The position numbers and the translations under genes were made by a program. Below, one piece after another: positions 16,138 to 25,544 of a stretch of DNA of 64,000 nucleotides (its first letter is position 1; the number at the start of each line of letters is the position of its first letter). Under the pieces are notes generated by a model. The model was not told where the DNA came from. It saw only the letters and a program-made list of their open reading frames with translations, and made no database searches. Source of the DNA: Bacillota bacterium (lineage in GTDB: Bacteria; Bacillota; Sulfobacillia; JAJZYS01; JAJZLH01); assembly GCA_021850485.1 (NCBI GenBank), contig JAJZLY010000030.1, positions 10,649 to 74,648 of the forward strand, in the 5' to 3' direction.

Positions 16138-18039
16138 ATGGCGAAGTTTTACATCACGACCCCGATCTACTATCCCAACGCCCGCCTGCACATCGGGCAT
16201 GCATACACCACGGTGGCAGCCGACGCCCTAGCCCGCTACCATCGCCTATTAGGCGATGAGGTGTTCTTTCTGACCGGGACCGACGAACACGGCCAGAAGA
16301 TCGGCCGCACCGCGCAGGAAGCCGGACTCAGCCCACAGCAGTACGTCGATCAGATTGTGGCCACCATTCGTGAGCTGTGGGGAACCTTGGCCATTTCTTA
16401 CGACGACTTCATCCGGACCAGCGAAGATCGCCATCGCACCGTGGTTCAAGAGGTATTTCGCCAGCTGGTAGCCAGTGGGGACGTGTACAAGGGGACATAC
16501 GAGGGCTGGTATTGCACGCCCGATGAGTCGTTTTGGCCGGAGGGCCGGCTCGTCGACGGGAAGTGTCCCGTCTGTGGCCGGGCCGTCGAGCGGGTTCAGG
16601 AAGAAAGTTACTTTCTCAAACTGGCGCCGTACGCCGAGCGGCTGAAGCGTCATATCCTCGAGCATCCCGGATTCATCCAGCCAGAAAGCCGGCGCAACGA
16701 GATGTTGGCCTTCATCGACCAGGGCCTGGACGATCTGTCGATTTCCCGCACCAGCTTCGATTGGGGTGTGCCGCTACCGGGAGACGAAAAGCACGTGGCC
16801 TATGTCTGGATTGATGCGCTGACCAACTACATCACAGCCGCCGGCTTTGGATCAGATGCCGAACGGTTCGCCCGGCTGTGGCCGGCCGACGTGCACTTAG
16901 TTGGCAAGGAGATCGTCCGTTTTCATGCCATCATCTGGCCGATCATTTTGTTGGCTCTCAAATTGCCGTTACCGAAGACGGTGTTTGGGCACGGCTGGTT
17001 GCTGTTGGACGATGCGAAAATCGGTAAGTCGACCGGAAATGTCATCGACCCCACCACCTTGGTCGAACGTTACGGCCTGGATGCCGTCCGCTACTATCTG
17101 CTGCGCGAGGTGGCCTTTGGATCCGACGGTTCGTACAGCGAGCCTTCGCTGGTGCTGCGCACGAACGTGGATCTGGCCAACGACCTTGGCAACTTACTGT
17201 CGCGGACGACGGCGATGCTGGAGCGCTTTTCCGCTGGCAAGGTGCCGGTGCCTGTCGGCACGAGCAACCTGAGGCCCGTGGCCGAGGCGGCGATTTACGA
17301 GTGTGAACAGGCGCTGGCCAGCCTATCCTTGTCCGATGCACTGGTCGCCTTGTTCCGCCTGGTGAAGGCAGCGAACAAATCGATCGAAGAGGAGGCGCCC
17401 TGGACCCTGCACCGCAATCAGGACCCGCGACTGGCGGCCGTGCTCTACGACCTGGCGGAGAGCCTGCGCATCACGGCCGTGGCGCTGAGGCCATTTCTGA
17501 TCGATGCCCCGGCCAAGATTTATGCTCAGCTGGGTGCCGGTGACATCGGGGCGACCAGTTGGCAGGATGTGGCCTGGGGCGGCCTCAAGCCCGGTGCGAC
17601 AATCCAGCGCGGTGCGCCGCTGTTTCCGCGGATCGAGGCAGAGGAGCCGACGGCTAGCGCACCGCGACCGGCCGTGGCCGCAACGACGTCGGCCAAAGCG
17701 ACTGCCGAGAAGGCAGGCACCATTGAGCTGGCCGACTTCAAGCGCCTTGAGCTTAAGGTGGCGCGGGTCGTTAGCGCCGAGCCAGTGGAGGGTAGCCGTA
17801 AGCTGTTGAAACTGACGTTAGACCTAGGTGCCGAGCAGAGGACGGTAGTGTCCGGCATCGCCGGCCACTACGACGGCCCCGCACTGGTGGGTAAGGATGT
17901 GATCTTGGTGGCGAACCTGGCACCGGCCACCATCTTCGGCATCGAGTCGGGGGGGATGATTTTGGCCGCACGAGACCGCGATCAGTTGCGGCTGCTCACG
18001 GTCGACGGATCCCTGCAGCCGGGATCGTCGGTGTCGTGA
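16138..18039 (+). CDS. metG: Methionyl-tRNA synthetase with C-terminal tRNA-binding domain
   Basis: Class I synthetase, 633 residues. HIGH is at 18-21 and the KMSKS loop is KIGKS at about 294-298. One cysteine pair in the connective domain (GKCPVCGR) with an upstream WYCTPDE gives a partial zinc-knuckle. The C-terminal 110 residues are an EMAP/Trbp111-type OB domain (LKVARVVSAEPVEGSRKLLKL). GAGGAGG lies before the ATG. Control is by the T-box leader just upstream. The stop overlaps tatD. Confidence 0.97.
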   Translation: MAKFYITTPIYYPNARLHIGHAYTTVAADALARYHRLLGDEVFFLTGTDEHGQKIGRTAQEAGLSPQQYVDQIVATIRELWGTLAISYDDFIRTSEDRHRTVVQEVFRQLVASGDVYKGTYEGWYCTPDESFWPEGRLVDGKCPVCGRAVERVQEESYFLKLAPYAERLKRHILEHPGFIQPESRRNEMLAFIDQGLDDLSISRTSFDWGVPLPGDEKHVAYVWIDALTNYITAAGFGSDAERFARLWPADVHLVGKEIVRFHAIIWPIILLALKLPLPKTVFGHGWLLLDDAKIGKSTGNVIDPTTLVERYGLDAVRYYLLREVAFGSDGSYSEPSLVLRTNVDLANDLGNLLSRTTAMLERFSAGKVPVPVGTSNLRPVAEAAIYECEQALASLSLSDALVALFRLVKAANKSIEEEAPWTLHRNQDPRLAAVLYDLAESLRITAVALRPFLIDAPAKIYAQLGAGDIGATSWQDVAWGGLKPGATIQRGAPLFPRIEAEEPTASAPRPAVAATTSAKATAEKAGTIELADFKRLELKVARVVSAEPVEGSRKLLKLTLDLGAEQRTVVSGIAGHYDGPALVGKDVILVANLAPATIFGIESGGMILAARDRDQLRLLTVDGSLQPGSSVS

Positions 18040-18830
18040 GTTGGAGCGACAGCCACGCCCACCTCTTTGACTCGGCCTTCGACCAGGATCGGGCGGAGGT
18101 GTTGGTCCGGGCCAGGGCTGCTGGTGTGGGGCGGGTGGTGGTGGTCGGATGTGAGCCGGCGGCGTGGGACGATGTCTGCGCTTGGGCTGGTGGTGGGCCA
18201 GGTCAGGTGGCGATCGTCGGCATTCACCCGGCACAAGCCGGGCATACGCAGGGGCAAGATCTTGTCGCGTTGCGACGGCGGCTGGCGGAACCTGGTGTCC
18301 GCGCCCTGGGCGAGGTGGGTTTGGACTACCACTGGACCCCCTATTCTGCCTCAGCCCAACGCAACTTACTGGATGCCCAGATTGCCATCGCCGAGGAGTT
18401 GCGGCTCCCGCTGGTGATCCACGAGCGCGACGCCTTTGCCGACATGATGGTGGCATTGGCCGGTGTGCGCGTGCCGGTGGTCTTGCACTGTTTCTCGCAC
18501 GGAACAGTGGAGGCGGAGGATGCGATTGGGCGCGGCTACTACTTGTCCTTCGCCGGCCCGGTGACGTTTCGCAAATCCGACCAGTTGCGCGAGGCCGCCC
18601 GAATCTGCCCGCCAGACCGCATCTTGCTGGAGACCGACTCGCCGTATCTGTCACCACACCCGCTGCGCGCTTCTCGCAATGAGCCGGCGCGAGTGGCGTT
18701 GACCGGCGAGGCTGTGGCGACGTTGCGAGCGGTGAGTGCTCAGCACTTGATGGACCTGGTTGCAACTAACCTGCAGCGGCTTCTGGGCGACTTCCCGGAA
18801 CTACCTTCCGATGTCGTGCCGCCCGCCTAA
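18036..18830 (+). CDS. tatD: TatD-family metal-dependent DNase
   Basis: 264 residues. Metal-binding pattern of TatD: DSHAHL at residues 5-10, GEVGLDYH, PLVIHERDA, VLHCFSHG and LLETDSPYLSP. Family members are 3'-5' DNases or deoxyribonuclease-like hydrolases involved in DNA repair or quality control. GTG start overlapping the metG stop (GTGA). Gene order metG-tatD-yabE is as in Bacillus. Confidence 0.94.
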   Translation: MSWSDSHAHLFDSAFDQDRAEVLVRARAAGVGRVVVVGCEPAAWDDVCAWAGGGPGQVAIVGIHPAQAGHTQGQDLVALRRRLAEPGVRALGEVGLDYHWTPYSASAQRNLLDAQIAIAEELRLPLVIHERDAFADMMVALAGVRVPVVLHCFSHGTVEAEDAIGRGYYLSFAGPVTFRKSDQLREAARICPPDRILLETDSPYLSPHPLRASRNEPARVALTGEAVATLRAVSAQHLMDLVATNLQRLLGDFPELPSDVVPPA

Positions 18831-18944
18831 AAACCAGGTCGCCGACGCCAATCTGAGAGAACGGCTATAATCACCTGGGAGTTCCCACCAATTTTCGTTC
18901 AAATCATGGACCTGAATCGACCAGATGGTGATTGGAGGCAGTGA

Positions 18945-19847
18945 ATGATTTACGAGCGTATTGGTCAGCTGCGGGCGCAGCTCCGCCATCACTGGCACAA
19001 CGGACTTGGGGCCAGCGTTCAAGTGTGGCTTCTGGTCCTGATGGTATTCGCAGTCGGGGCCGTTGGCTGGGCAGGCGGACCGATCGGGTCGAAGGAGGCT
19101 GCTGCCAAGGGCAGTCACGCCCATGGCTCCTCCCTGACCATCGATGTTGGCCATGGTGCGTCACTGCACGTCACCACCGAAGCCCGCACCGTCGGGGGCG
19201 CGCTGGCCGACCTCGGTATCCCGCTGGGCGCTGACGTACTCGTCAGCCCGGGACTGAATCAGACGGTGGCCGACGGGGAGACGATCACAATCTCGCGAGC
19301 CTCGGCCCAGCCGATTTCTCTGAGTACAGCACTCTCCTACCCAGTGATTCAGGTGGCCGACAAGACCCTAGCGCTGGGCCTCAGCGTGGTTGTCCAAAGT
19401 GGTCAGAGCGGGTACGCCAGCATCCAAAGCCGTCCCGGGATCGCCACGGGCGCCCTTGGCGAGGTCCCCCTGGTTGGTCGCAGCCAGATCCGCCAAGCAG
19501 TCCCTCAGATTGTGCTGGTCGGCGCCACCCCGCTGTCACGGGATACCTACAGCGGTGCATACGTCACTCGTCTGACGGTGAGGGCAACCGCCTACTGGCG
19601 AAATCCGCGCTGGTCGAACGGCCGGACTGCAACCGGCGCTCGGGTACACTTCGGGTCAATTGCGGTGGATCCGTCTGTGATCCCGCTTGGCAGCCAATTG
19701 TTTGTCCAAGGCTATGGAATGGGTGTGGCCGACGACACCGGATCCGCTGTCAAGGGCCTGCACGTCGACTTGTACTTCCCCACATTGGCAGAGGCGCAAG
19801 CCTGGGGGATGCGATACGTGACGGTGTACGTCATCAGCCGCGGGTGA
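18945..19847 (+). CDS. YabE/RpfB-like cell-wall protein with 3D domain
   Basis: 300 residues. An N-terminal membrane anchor (VQVWLLVLMVFAVGAVGWAG) is followed by a DUF348-type ubiquitin-like segment (VTTEARTVGGALADLGI), a middle region and a C-terminal 3D domain: RATAYWRNPRW, GSIAVDPSVIPLGSQLFV, VADDTGSAVKG and HVDLYF supply the three aspartates. Such proteins cut peptidoglycan or act as resuscitation-promoting factors. GGAGG precedes the ATG. A TATAAT at 18866-18871 could be its -10 box. The rnmV gene usually downstream is missing. Confidence 0.88.
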   Translation: MIYERIGQLRAQLRHHWHNGLGASVQVWLLVLMVFAVGAVGWAGGPIGSKEAAAKGSHAHGSSLTIDVGHGASLHVTTEARTVGGALADLGIPLGADVLVSPGLNQTVADGETITISRASAQPISLSTALSYPVIQVADKTLALGLSVVVQSGQSGYASIQSRPGIATGALGEVPLVGRSQIRQAVPQIVLVGATPLSRDTYSGAYVTRLTVRATAYWRNPRWSNGRTATGARVHFGSIAVDPSVIPLGSQLFVQGYGMGVADDTGSAVKGLHVDLYFPTLAEAQAWGMRYVTVYVISRG

Positions 19848-20677
19848 ACCCCAAAGGTGCGCCGCCCGCTAGCCTGAAAACGCTTCTACCAGACCCGGCG
19901 TTTCGTCCCCGGAGCAGCTGGGGGCAGAATTTTCTGCTCGATCTGCGGGTCGCCGAGCGGATTGTAGACAGTTTAGAGCTAGGAGCCAATGCCTCGGTCT
20001 TGGAAATCGGACCAGGCACCGGCAGCCTGACGCGCGCCCTAACCGGACGCGGTGCCCGGGTTACGGCGATCGAGATCGACCGCAGACTCGAGGGCGCACT
20101 GATGCAGGGCCAAACGGAGAAGCTGCGCCTGGTGTGGGGAAACGCCCTCACCGTCGACTGGACGCAGGCAGTCGGCGAGCCTCTCAGTCAGGTGAGCGTG
20201 GTCTCCAACATCCCCTACGCCATCGCCGGACCACTTCTGGTCCAACTGTTGCAATGCAGGCCGCGACAAGCGGTCGTGATGGTCCAAGAGGAAGTTGCGC
20301 AGCGGCTGGTGGCACCGGTGGGGCACACTGAGCGGGGCTCCTTGACCCTGCTGCGCGAGGCCAACGCCGACGCGCGACTGCTATTTCGGGTGAAGGCATC
20401 TGCCTTCTGGCCCCGGCCAACTATTACGTCCGCTGTGGTCCGGCTCACCCCAGCCTCCCGCCCGGTGCAGCAGGGAGCAGAGCGGTTGTGGACGAATTTA
20501 TTCAGATATCGGCGTAAGACAGTGCGCCGGGCCCTGCAGGAGGCGTTTGCGCTCTCTCCGCAGGATGCCCTGGACGTATTGGCTAAGGCTGGCGTGGCGT
20601 CTCAGTTGCGGCCCCAGGAGTTGGCGCTCACGGCTTTTGAGTCCCTTGCAGCCGCACTGTCCTCCAAGGGGAAGTGA
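19844..20677 (+). CDS. rsmA: 16S rRNA dimethyladenosine transferase RsmA (KsgA)
   Basis: 277 residues. SAM motif I is VLEIGPGTGSLTRAL, preceded by SSWGQNFLLD; the catalytic NIPY (SNIPYAIAGPLL) follows, then the basic C-terminal domain (FRYRRKTVRRAL). It dimethylates A1518/A1519 of 16S rRNA. GTG start overlaps the YabE-like stop by 4 bases. Confidence 0.96.
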   Translation: MNPKGAPPASLKTLLPDPAFRPRSSWGQNFLLDLRVAERIVDSLELGANASVLEIGPGTGSLTRALTGRGARVTAIEIDRRLEGALMQGQTEKLRLVWGNALTVDWTQAVGEPLSQVSVVSNIPYAIAGPLLVQLLQCRPRQAVVMVQEEVAQRLVAPVGHTERGSLTLLREANADARLLFRVKASAFWPRPTITSAVVRLTPASRPVQQGAERLWTNLFRYRRKTVRRALQEAFALSPQDALDVLAKAGVASQLRPQELALTAFESLAAALSSKGK

Positions 20678-20683
20678 TCGTCG

Positions 20684-21166
20684 GTGCCAGAGATGTTCTT
20701 CGTCAGCCCAAGCAAGGGCCGGATCGACTACGGTGGCATGATTGCAGACGTTTTAGGATATATCGCCGCGGACCCCGATTCGCCGCACAAGCTGATTGTG
20801 GGCACCGACTCGCAGGTTACCCGGGACGAGGTGCTGTTCGTTACGGCGGTGGTCTGCCACCGGGTGGGCAAGGGGGCGCGTTTTTACTATCAAAAAGAGC
20901 ACCATCGGCCGATTCGCTCGTTGCGCCAGCGTATCTTCTACGAGGTTTCTTTGTCTCTGCAACTGGCCGGGCGCCTGGCCGGCGACATGGCGCGTGCCGG
21001 CAGCACCGTGAACAACCTGGAAATCCACCTGGACATCGGCCAGCAAGGCGCCAGCTCCGAGCTGATCCGCGAGATCGTGGGCATGGTCAGCGGCAGTGGT
21101 TTTGACGCCAAGATCAAGCCAGATTCGTTTGGAGCGTCCAAGGTGGCCGACAAGTTCACGAAATAG
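20684..21166 (+). CDS. YkuK/DUF458-type RNase H-like protein
   Basis: 160 residues matching the YkuK family: FFVSPSKGRIDYGGM, LIVGTDSQVTRDEVLFVTAVV, YQKEHHRPIRSLRQRI and LDIGQQGASSELIREIVGMV, ending DSFGASKVADKFTK. The fold is RNase H-like, with Asp in GTDSQ and LDIG as candidate catalytic acids; activity is not established in the family. GTG start, with GGGGAAG about 11 bases upstream. It stands where yabG lies in Bacillus. Confidence 0.9.
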   Translation: MPEMFFVSPSKGRIDYGGMIADVLGYIAADPDSPHKLIVGTDSQVTRDEVLFVTAVVCHRVGKGARFYYQKEHHRPIRSLRQRIFYEVSLSLQLAGRLAGDMARAGSTVNNLEIHLDIGQQGASSELIREIVGMVSGSGFDAKIKPDSFGASKVADKFTK

Positions 21167-21216
21167 CCAAGCGTGGTCCAGGATCGTTGCCGCGGGACAG
21201 ATGCGTCATCTTGACC

Positions 21217-21245
21217 TTGACACAGTCAGGGACAGCGGATACAAT
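21217..21245 (+). promoter_or_regulatory. Strong sigma-A promoter of veg
   Basis: Perfect TTGACA, 17-base spacer, TACAAT: nearly the same elements as the well-known B. subtilis veg promoter. A second TTGACA at 21256 has a weaker -10. Confidence 0.88.
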
Positions 21246-21317
21246 ACCTCGCCCTTGACAGGCCAGAGGTTTCACGTTAGTCTATTCACATGATTTGTCG
21301 CCATTCAGGAAGGGTGC

Positions 21318-21602
21318 ATTTCTACGGCGGCTAGGCGCGTCTTAGCTGATATCAAGCGTGATTTGGACGGATTGATCGGAGAGCGCATCAGGTTACGGGC
21401 CAACCGGGGTCGGCGGCGGATTGACGAAAAAGAAGGCGTCCTGGAAAAGACCTACCAAAGCATCTTTGTGATTCGACTGGACGAAGCGGGTGCGTCCGCC
21501 AGGCGAGTTTCGTTCAGTTACGCTGATGTGCTGACTGAGACCGTTGCGTTGGAGGTTGCCTCCGGCGAAGGTGAGTATCATCCGGTCGTGGTCGGCGAAT
21601 AG
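21318..21602 (+). CDS. veg: Veg protein, apparent ATT start
   Basis: Veg stimulates biofilm formation in B. subtilis by inhibiting SinR. Similarity to Veg runs from LADIKRDLDG through RIRLRANRGRRR to SFSYADVLTETVALEV. The only ATG/GTG/TTG in frame is TTG 21363, which would remove the conserved LADIKR segment and has no ribosome binding site. ATT at 21318 is placed 5-6 bases after AGGAAGGG and gives 94 residues, close to the usual 86. I therefore infer an ATT start; TTG 21363 is the conservative alternative. Confidence 0.88.
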   Translation: MSTAARRVLADIKRDLDGLIGERIRLRANRGRRRIDEKEGVLEKTYQSIFVIRLDEAGASARRVSFSYADVLTETVALEVASGEGEYHPVVVGE

Positions 21603-21618
21603 GGAATCTAACGCGGCG

Positions 21619-21645
21619 ACAGGCGGCTGGATGGCCGCCTGTTTC
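21619..21645 (+). terminator. Terminator-like hairpin after veg
   Basis: ACAGGCGGC and GCCGCCTGT form a perfect 9-bp stem with a 6-base loop, followed by TTCG only; a weak T run. Confidence 0.6.
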
Positions 21646-21686
21646 GCGTTGCCGGTCGGCAGCCAGGTGTACGGGGCGGGCAGCTG

Positions 21687-22559
21687 ATGCTGAGCATTCC
21701 GGCCTACGCCAAGCTGAATCTGTCGCTGGATGTCCTGGGACGCCGGCCAGATGGCTACCACGACATCCGATCTGTGGTGCAGACCGTATCTTTGGCGGAC
21801 CTGATCACGCTTCGGCCCCGGCGCAATTTAGTGGTGGAATCGCCAATCTCCCCACCCGAACAAGACCTGGTGTGGCAAGCGGCCCGCCTCTTGCAGCGAT
21901 CGGCGGGAGCCGACCGCGGGGCCCGCATCCAGGTGCGCAAGGAGATCCCGGTCGGCGCCGGACTCGGTGGCGGCAGCGCCGACGCCGCGGCTACGCTGGT
22001 TGGGTTGAACGAACTGTGGGCACTAGGGCTGACCCAGGTCGACTTGATGGAGATTGGCGCTGAGCTCGGTTCCGATGTCCCGTTTTTGGTTCGCGGCGGG
22101 ACAGCATTGCTCGAGGGCCGGGGCGATCGGGTGACACCCCTGCCAGCGCTCGCCCCGGCCTTCTTCGTCATCCTGTGGCCGAACTTCTCGTTGGATACTG
22201 GTCGAGTGTACCGCCTTGTGGCGTCCCGATCCGGTGCCTGTAGCAGCGAACTTCTCGATCAACTGGCGGCTGGGCACTGGCGTCCAACTGGCAACGACTT
22301 GACCGATGCTGCCTGTCAGGTGGCGCCTGATTTGGGCAAGTGGATCGCTGATCTGACCGGGCGGATGGGCAGGGCACCACAGCTGACCGGCAGCGGCAGT
22401 GCTGTGTTCTTTCTGGCCGACTCCCAGCAACATGCCGAAACGTTGGCAGCGCGTGCGCCCGCCGGTGGGTTCGTGCGGGTGGTCCAGACTGTGGAGGAGA
22501 AGGCTTTGGACCGAGCGAATGCCAGGGCGGACCGAGGGAGGGACCCTGGTGGCCATTGA
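21687..22559 (+). CDS. ispE: 4-diphosphocytidyl-2-C-methyl-D-erythritol kinase IspE
   Basis: GHMP kinase of the MEP isoprenoid pathway. The start AYAKLNLSLDVLGRRPDGYHD and the ATP loop PVGAGLGGGSADAAATL are diagnostic; GSDVPFLVRGG and LTGSGSAVFF follow. 290 residues, normal. The MEP pathway would supply precursors for the DUF2600 terpene synthase near the right end. Overlaps the next gene by 11 bases. Confidence 0.95.
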   Translation: MLSIPAYAKLNLSLDVLGRRPDGYHDIRSVVQTVSLADLITLRPRRNLVVESPISPPEQDLVWQAARLLQRSAGADRGARIQVRKEIPVGAGLGGGSADAAATLVGLNELWALGLTQVDLMEIGAELGSDVPFLVRGGTALLEGRGDRVTPLPALAPAFFVILWPNFSLDTGRVYRLVASRSGACSSELLDQLAAGHWRPTGNDLTDAACQVAPDLGKWIADLTGRMGRAPQLTGSGSAVFFLADSQQHAETLAARAPAGGFVRVVQTVEEKALDRANARADRGRDPGGH

Positions 22560-23322
22560 CGCCGTGTTGCTTGCCGGCCGTGAGAATCGGGGTGCCTTGA
22601 GGGGTGCCTCTGAGGTGCCATGGGAAGCCTTGGTCCAGTTCGGCGGCCGGCCAATGGCGGCGTGGGTGGCGGAAGCTGCCCTCGGTGCGGAGGGTGTCGG
22701 TCGTCTGGCGGTGGTGGGCCCGGCCGAGATTGGCTCGGATGTCGCTGCCTTTGCGTCCGACCGGGTTGTGACACTGTGCCCGCATGGTTCGATGCTGGAA
22801 AACCTCCAGCGTGGGATCGCTGCCTGCGGCGGAAGCAGTGAACTGGTCTTGATTCTCACCTCTGACATCCCGCTGGTCCGGTCGGTGATGGTCGAACGGT
22901 TTTTGCGCCAGGCGTTGAGCCGCCAGCCAGTGGCCGATTTCTACTACCCGGTGGTGCCCAAACAGGTCGTGGAAAGCCGTTTTGGCAAGAGCCAGCGAAC
23001 ATACGTGCGCCTGCGCGAGGGGACCTTCACCGGCGGCAACCTGGCCTTAGTCCGGCCGCAGGTGTTGATCAAGATGGCCCATGAGGTCGAGACGTTCATG
23101 GCGCTGCGCAAGTCTCCGTTTAAGCTGGCGAAGCGCCTGGGATGGGGATTTTTGATCCATTTCCTGCTCTCTCGCCCGACCTTGGCTCAGGTGGAGCAGC
23201 ACTTCTCCAACCTGTTTGGAGTTCGTGGCCAAGCCGTGGTCGTGGACGACGCCGAGATCGGTGTCGATGTGGATAAGCCCGAAGATCTAGCGCTCTGTGA
23301 GGCGGTGTTGGCGCATGGCTGA
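22549..23322 (+). CDS. MobA-like nucleotidyltransferase family protein
   Basis: 257 residues. An NTP-transferase fold is suggested by IDAVLLAGR at the start, the QFGGRPMAAWVAEAA helix, LVLILTSDIPLV for the metal aspartate, and IGVDVDKPEDLAL near the end. The GTG at 22549 has GGGAGGG 6 bases upstream and lies inside the ispE end. Sugar or cofactor substrate is unknown. It sits where B. subtilis has purR next to ispE, as an extra gene. Confidence 0.82.
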   Translation: MAIDAVLLAGRENRGALRGASEVPWEALVQFGGRPMAAWVAEAALGAEGVGRLAVVGPAEIGSDVAAFASDRVVTLCPHGSMLENLQRGIAACGGSSELVLILTSDIPLVRSVMVERFLRQALSRQPVADFYYPVVPKQVVESRFGKSQRTYVRLREGTFTGGNLALVRPQVLIKMAHEVETFMALRKSPFKLAKRLGWGFLIHFLLSRPTLAQVEQHFSNLFGVRGQAVVVDDAEIGVDVDKPEDLALCEAVLAHG

Positions 23323-24184
23323 GCAGATCGAGCCAGATGAGCCCAAGGGCGGCCGGCCCGTACGGCTGGTCAGACTGATGAATCGCCTGATGGCCGACCC
23401 AGGCGTGTCCATTACCCTGCAAGAGCTCGGCCATGCCACCGGTGCGGCCAAGTCCACCCTGTCGGAGGACGTGGCGGCCATCGATCGGGCGCTGGAGGCC
23501 GAGGGCCGCGGCTATGTGGAGCGCACCCTGGGGCCGGCCGGCGGAGTGCGCTATCTGCCCTTTCCGGCACCTGATAAGGCCGAACAGACGCTGGACGAAT
23601 TGGCCGCTGAGCTCTCTCGGCCAGACCGTCGACTGCAGGGCGAATTTTTGTACTTGACCGACATCGTGTTTTCTCCCCTGTGGGTGTCGCGCCTGGGCGA
23701 AATCTTCGCCTCCTTGTTTGCCGCAGGTCAGCCAGACATGGTGCTCACCGTGGAGACCAAGGGCATCCCGCTGGCCTTGATGACGGCCCGAGCACTGGGT
23801 ATTCCCCTGGCGGTGGCGCGCCGCGAGGCGGGGATGACCGAAGGGCCGGCCCTGGGGCTGAACTACCTCTCCGGTACCGCGCGCCGCATCGGCACCATGT
23901 CCTTGGCCAGACGAGCGGTGCCCGAAGGGTCTCGGGTCTTGATCATCGACGATTTTCTCAAAGGAGGCGGCACCGCCCGCGGTCTGATCGACATGATGGC
24001 CGAGTTCAACACGGAGGTGACGGGAGTCGGCGTGCTGATTGCCACCCGCGACCCGGAGCAAAAGTTGATCTCCGACTATGTGCCGCTGCTTGAGCTGATC
24101 GTGGACGGCGACGGCACCGCCAGCAATTTCCAGGTGATCAGGCGCCTGAACGTGGCGCCACACGGGCACGGTGGCCGGCCGTGA
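23315..24184 (+). CDS. purR: Pur operon repressor PurR
   Basis: 289 residues: an N-terminal winged helix (RLVRLMNRLMADPGVSITL, TGAAKSTLSEDVAAID) followed by a phosphoribosyltransferase-type domain with the PRPP loop VLIIDDFLKGGGTARG. In Bacillus it represses purine genes and PRPP relieves it. ATG 23315 inside the end of the previous gene. Synteny ispE-purR-glmU-prs supports the call. Confidence 0.95.
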   Translation: MAEQIEPDEPKGGRPVRLVRLMNRLMADPGVSITLQELGHATGAAKSTLSEDVAAIDRALEAEGRGYVERTLGPAGGVRYLPFPAPDKAEQTLDELAAELSRPDRRLQGEFLYLTDIVFSPLWVSRLGEIFASLFAAGQPDMVLTVETKGIPLALMTARALGIPLAVARREAGMTEGPALGLNYLSGTARRIGTMSLARRAVPEGSRVLIIDDFLKGGGTARGLIDMMAEFNTEVTGVGVLIATRDPEQKLISDYVPLLELIVDGDGTASNFQVIRRLNVAPHGHGGRP

Positions 24185-25542
24185 CGGCGACCGTGGTCCT
24201 GGCGGCCGGAGATGGCAAGCGCATGCACTCGGTGCTGCCTAAGGTGCTGCACCCAGTACTCGAGCAGCCGATGCTGGCCCATGTGCTGCGTGCCGTTCAG
24301 ACGGCTGAGCTGGAGCGGCCCCTGGTGGTGATCGGACGAAACGGCGACCAGGTGCAAGAAGCCTTTGCCGGTCAGGCGACCTTTGTTTGGCAGGATCCGC
24401 CGCGCGGCACCGGGGATGCCTTGCGCGTTGCCTTGCAGCATCTGCCGTCTGAAGGGCAGGTGTTGGTGATCTCAGGCGATACCCCGCTGTGGCGAGCCGA
24501 GACGCTGCGAGACTTCATGGCCGCGGTGCCGACCAACGGCTCGGGCCTGGTTTGTACCGAGGTGACTAACCCCACCGGCTACGGCCGCATCGTCCGGCGC
24601 GACCAGCGATTTTTGCGGGTGGTCGAAGAGCAAGACGCCTCCGCAGAACAGCGCAAACTCAAGGAGGTCAACGCAGGGCTCTACTTGTTGGACAGCGCTC
24701 TGGCCCGCAAGTTGCTCGACGAGCTGGACACCGCTAACGCTCAGGGTGAGGTGTATCTGACCGACCTGCTCGCGCTGATGGCGCAGCAGGCACCATTCGT
24801 TGCCTGGACATTGGCCGACGCGACGGAAATGGCTGGCGTCAATGATCGCCGGCAGTTGGCCGCCGCCACGACAGCTCTGCGTCAGAGAATTATCAACCAC
24901 TGGCTTGAGCACAGTGTGAGTGTGCTCGATCCGGTCACGACCTGGATCGGCGCCGAGGTCGAATTGGGCCAAGATGTGGTTATCGGGCCAGGCGTCCGCA
25001 TCTTGGGCAAGAGCCGGATCGGACAGGGCAGCCGGATCGGCGCAGGTACCGAGATCGTCGACGCCAAGATCGGCGCGGATGCCCAGATCCGCCAGTCCGT
25101 GATCGAGAACTCGGAAGTCGGCGACCGGGTAACAATCGGGCCGTTTGCCCATTTGCGGCCGGGATGTGTGGTGGCGGCTGACGTCGAGATTGGGAACTTT
25201 GCCGAGCTGAAGAACACGCGCATCGGCAGCGGCAGTAAGGCGCACCATCACTGCTATTTAGGGGACGCGGAGATTGGCCAACGCGTGAATATCGGAGCCG
25301 GAGCGATCACGGTGAATTATGATGGGATAGCCAAGCACCAAACGGTGATCGGCGACGGAGCCTTCGTCGGCTGCAACGCGAATTTGATCGCGCCGCTTCT
25401 GATCGGCCCTGGTGCGTATGTGGCGGCCGGCTCGACGGTAACCCAAGAGGTACCCGCGCAGTCGCTGGCAGTGGCTAGAGAGCGCCAGCGCAATATCGAA
25501 GGTTGGGCCAAGCGGCGGTTCGGATCACACAAGGAGGAGTGA
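24181..25542 (+). CDS. glmU: Bifunctional UDP-GlcNAc synthesis protein GlmU
   Basis: 453 residues. The N-terminal uridyltransferase has LAAGDGKRMHSVLPKVLHPV and GTGDALRVAL; the C-terminal left-handed beta-helix (from about 250) carries hexapeptide repeats and the acetyltransferase region NIGAGAITVNYDG. Makes UDP-GlcNAc for the cell wall. GTG start overlaps purR by 4 bases. SpoVG, often upstream, is absent. Confidence 0.97.
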   Translation: MTATVVLAAGDGKRMHSVLPKVLHPVLEQPMLAHVLRAVQTAELERPLVVIGRNGDQVQEAFAGQATFVWQDPPRGTGDALRVALQHLPSEGQVLVISGDTPLWRAETLRDFMAAVPTNGSGLVCTEVTNPTGYGRIVRRDQRFLRVVEEQDASAEQRKLKEVNAGLYLLDSALARKLLDELDTANAQGEVYLTDLLALMAQQAPFVAWTLADATEMAGVNDRRQLAAATTALRQRIINHWLEHSVSVLDPVTTWIGAEVELGQDVVIGPGVRILGKSRIGQGSRIGAGTEIVDAKIGADAQIRQSVIENSEVGDRVTIGPFAHLRPGCVVAADVEIGNFAELKNTRIGSGSKAHHHCYLGDAEIGQRVNIGAGAITVNYDGIAKHQTVIGDGAFVGCNANLIAPLLIGPGAYVAAGSTVTQEVPAQSLAVARERQRNIEGWAKRRFGSHKEE

Positions 25543-25544
25543 CG

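Noticed and set aside
18831-18944. Possible riboswitch before the YabE-like gene
   Set aside because: Only 114 bases, with a -10-like TATAAT and no conserved aptamer motif that I can recognise.
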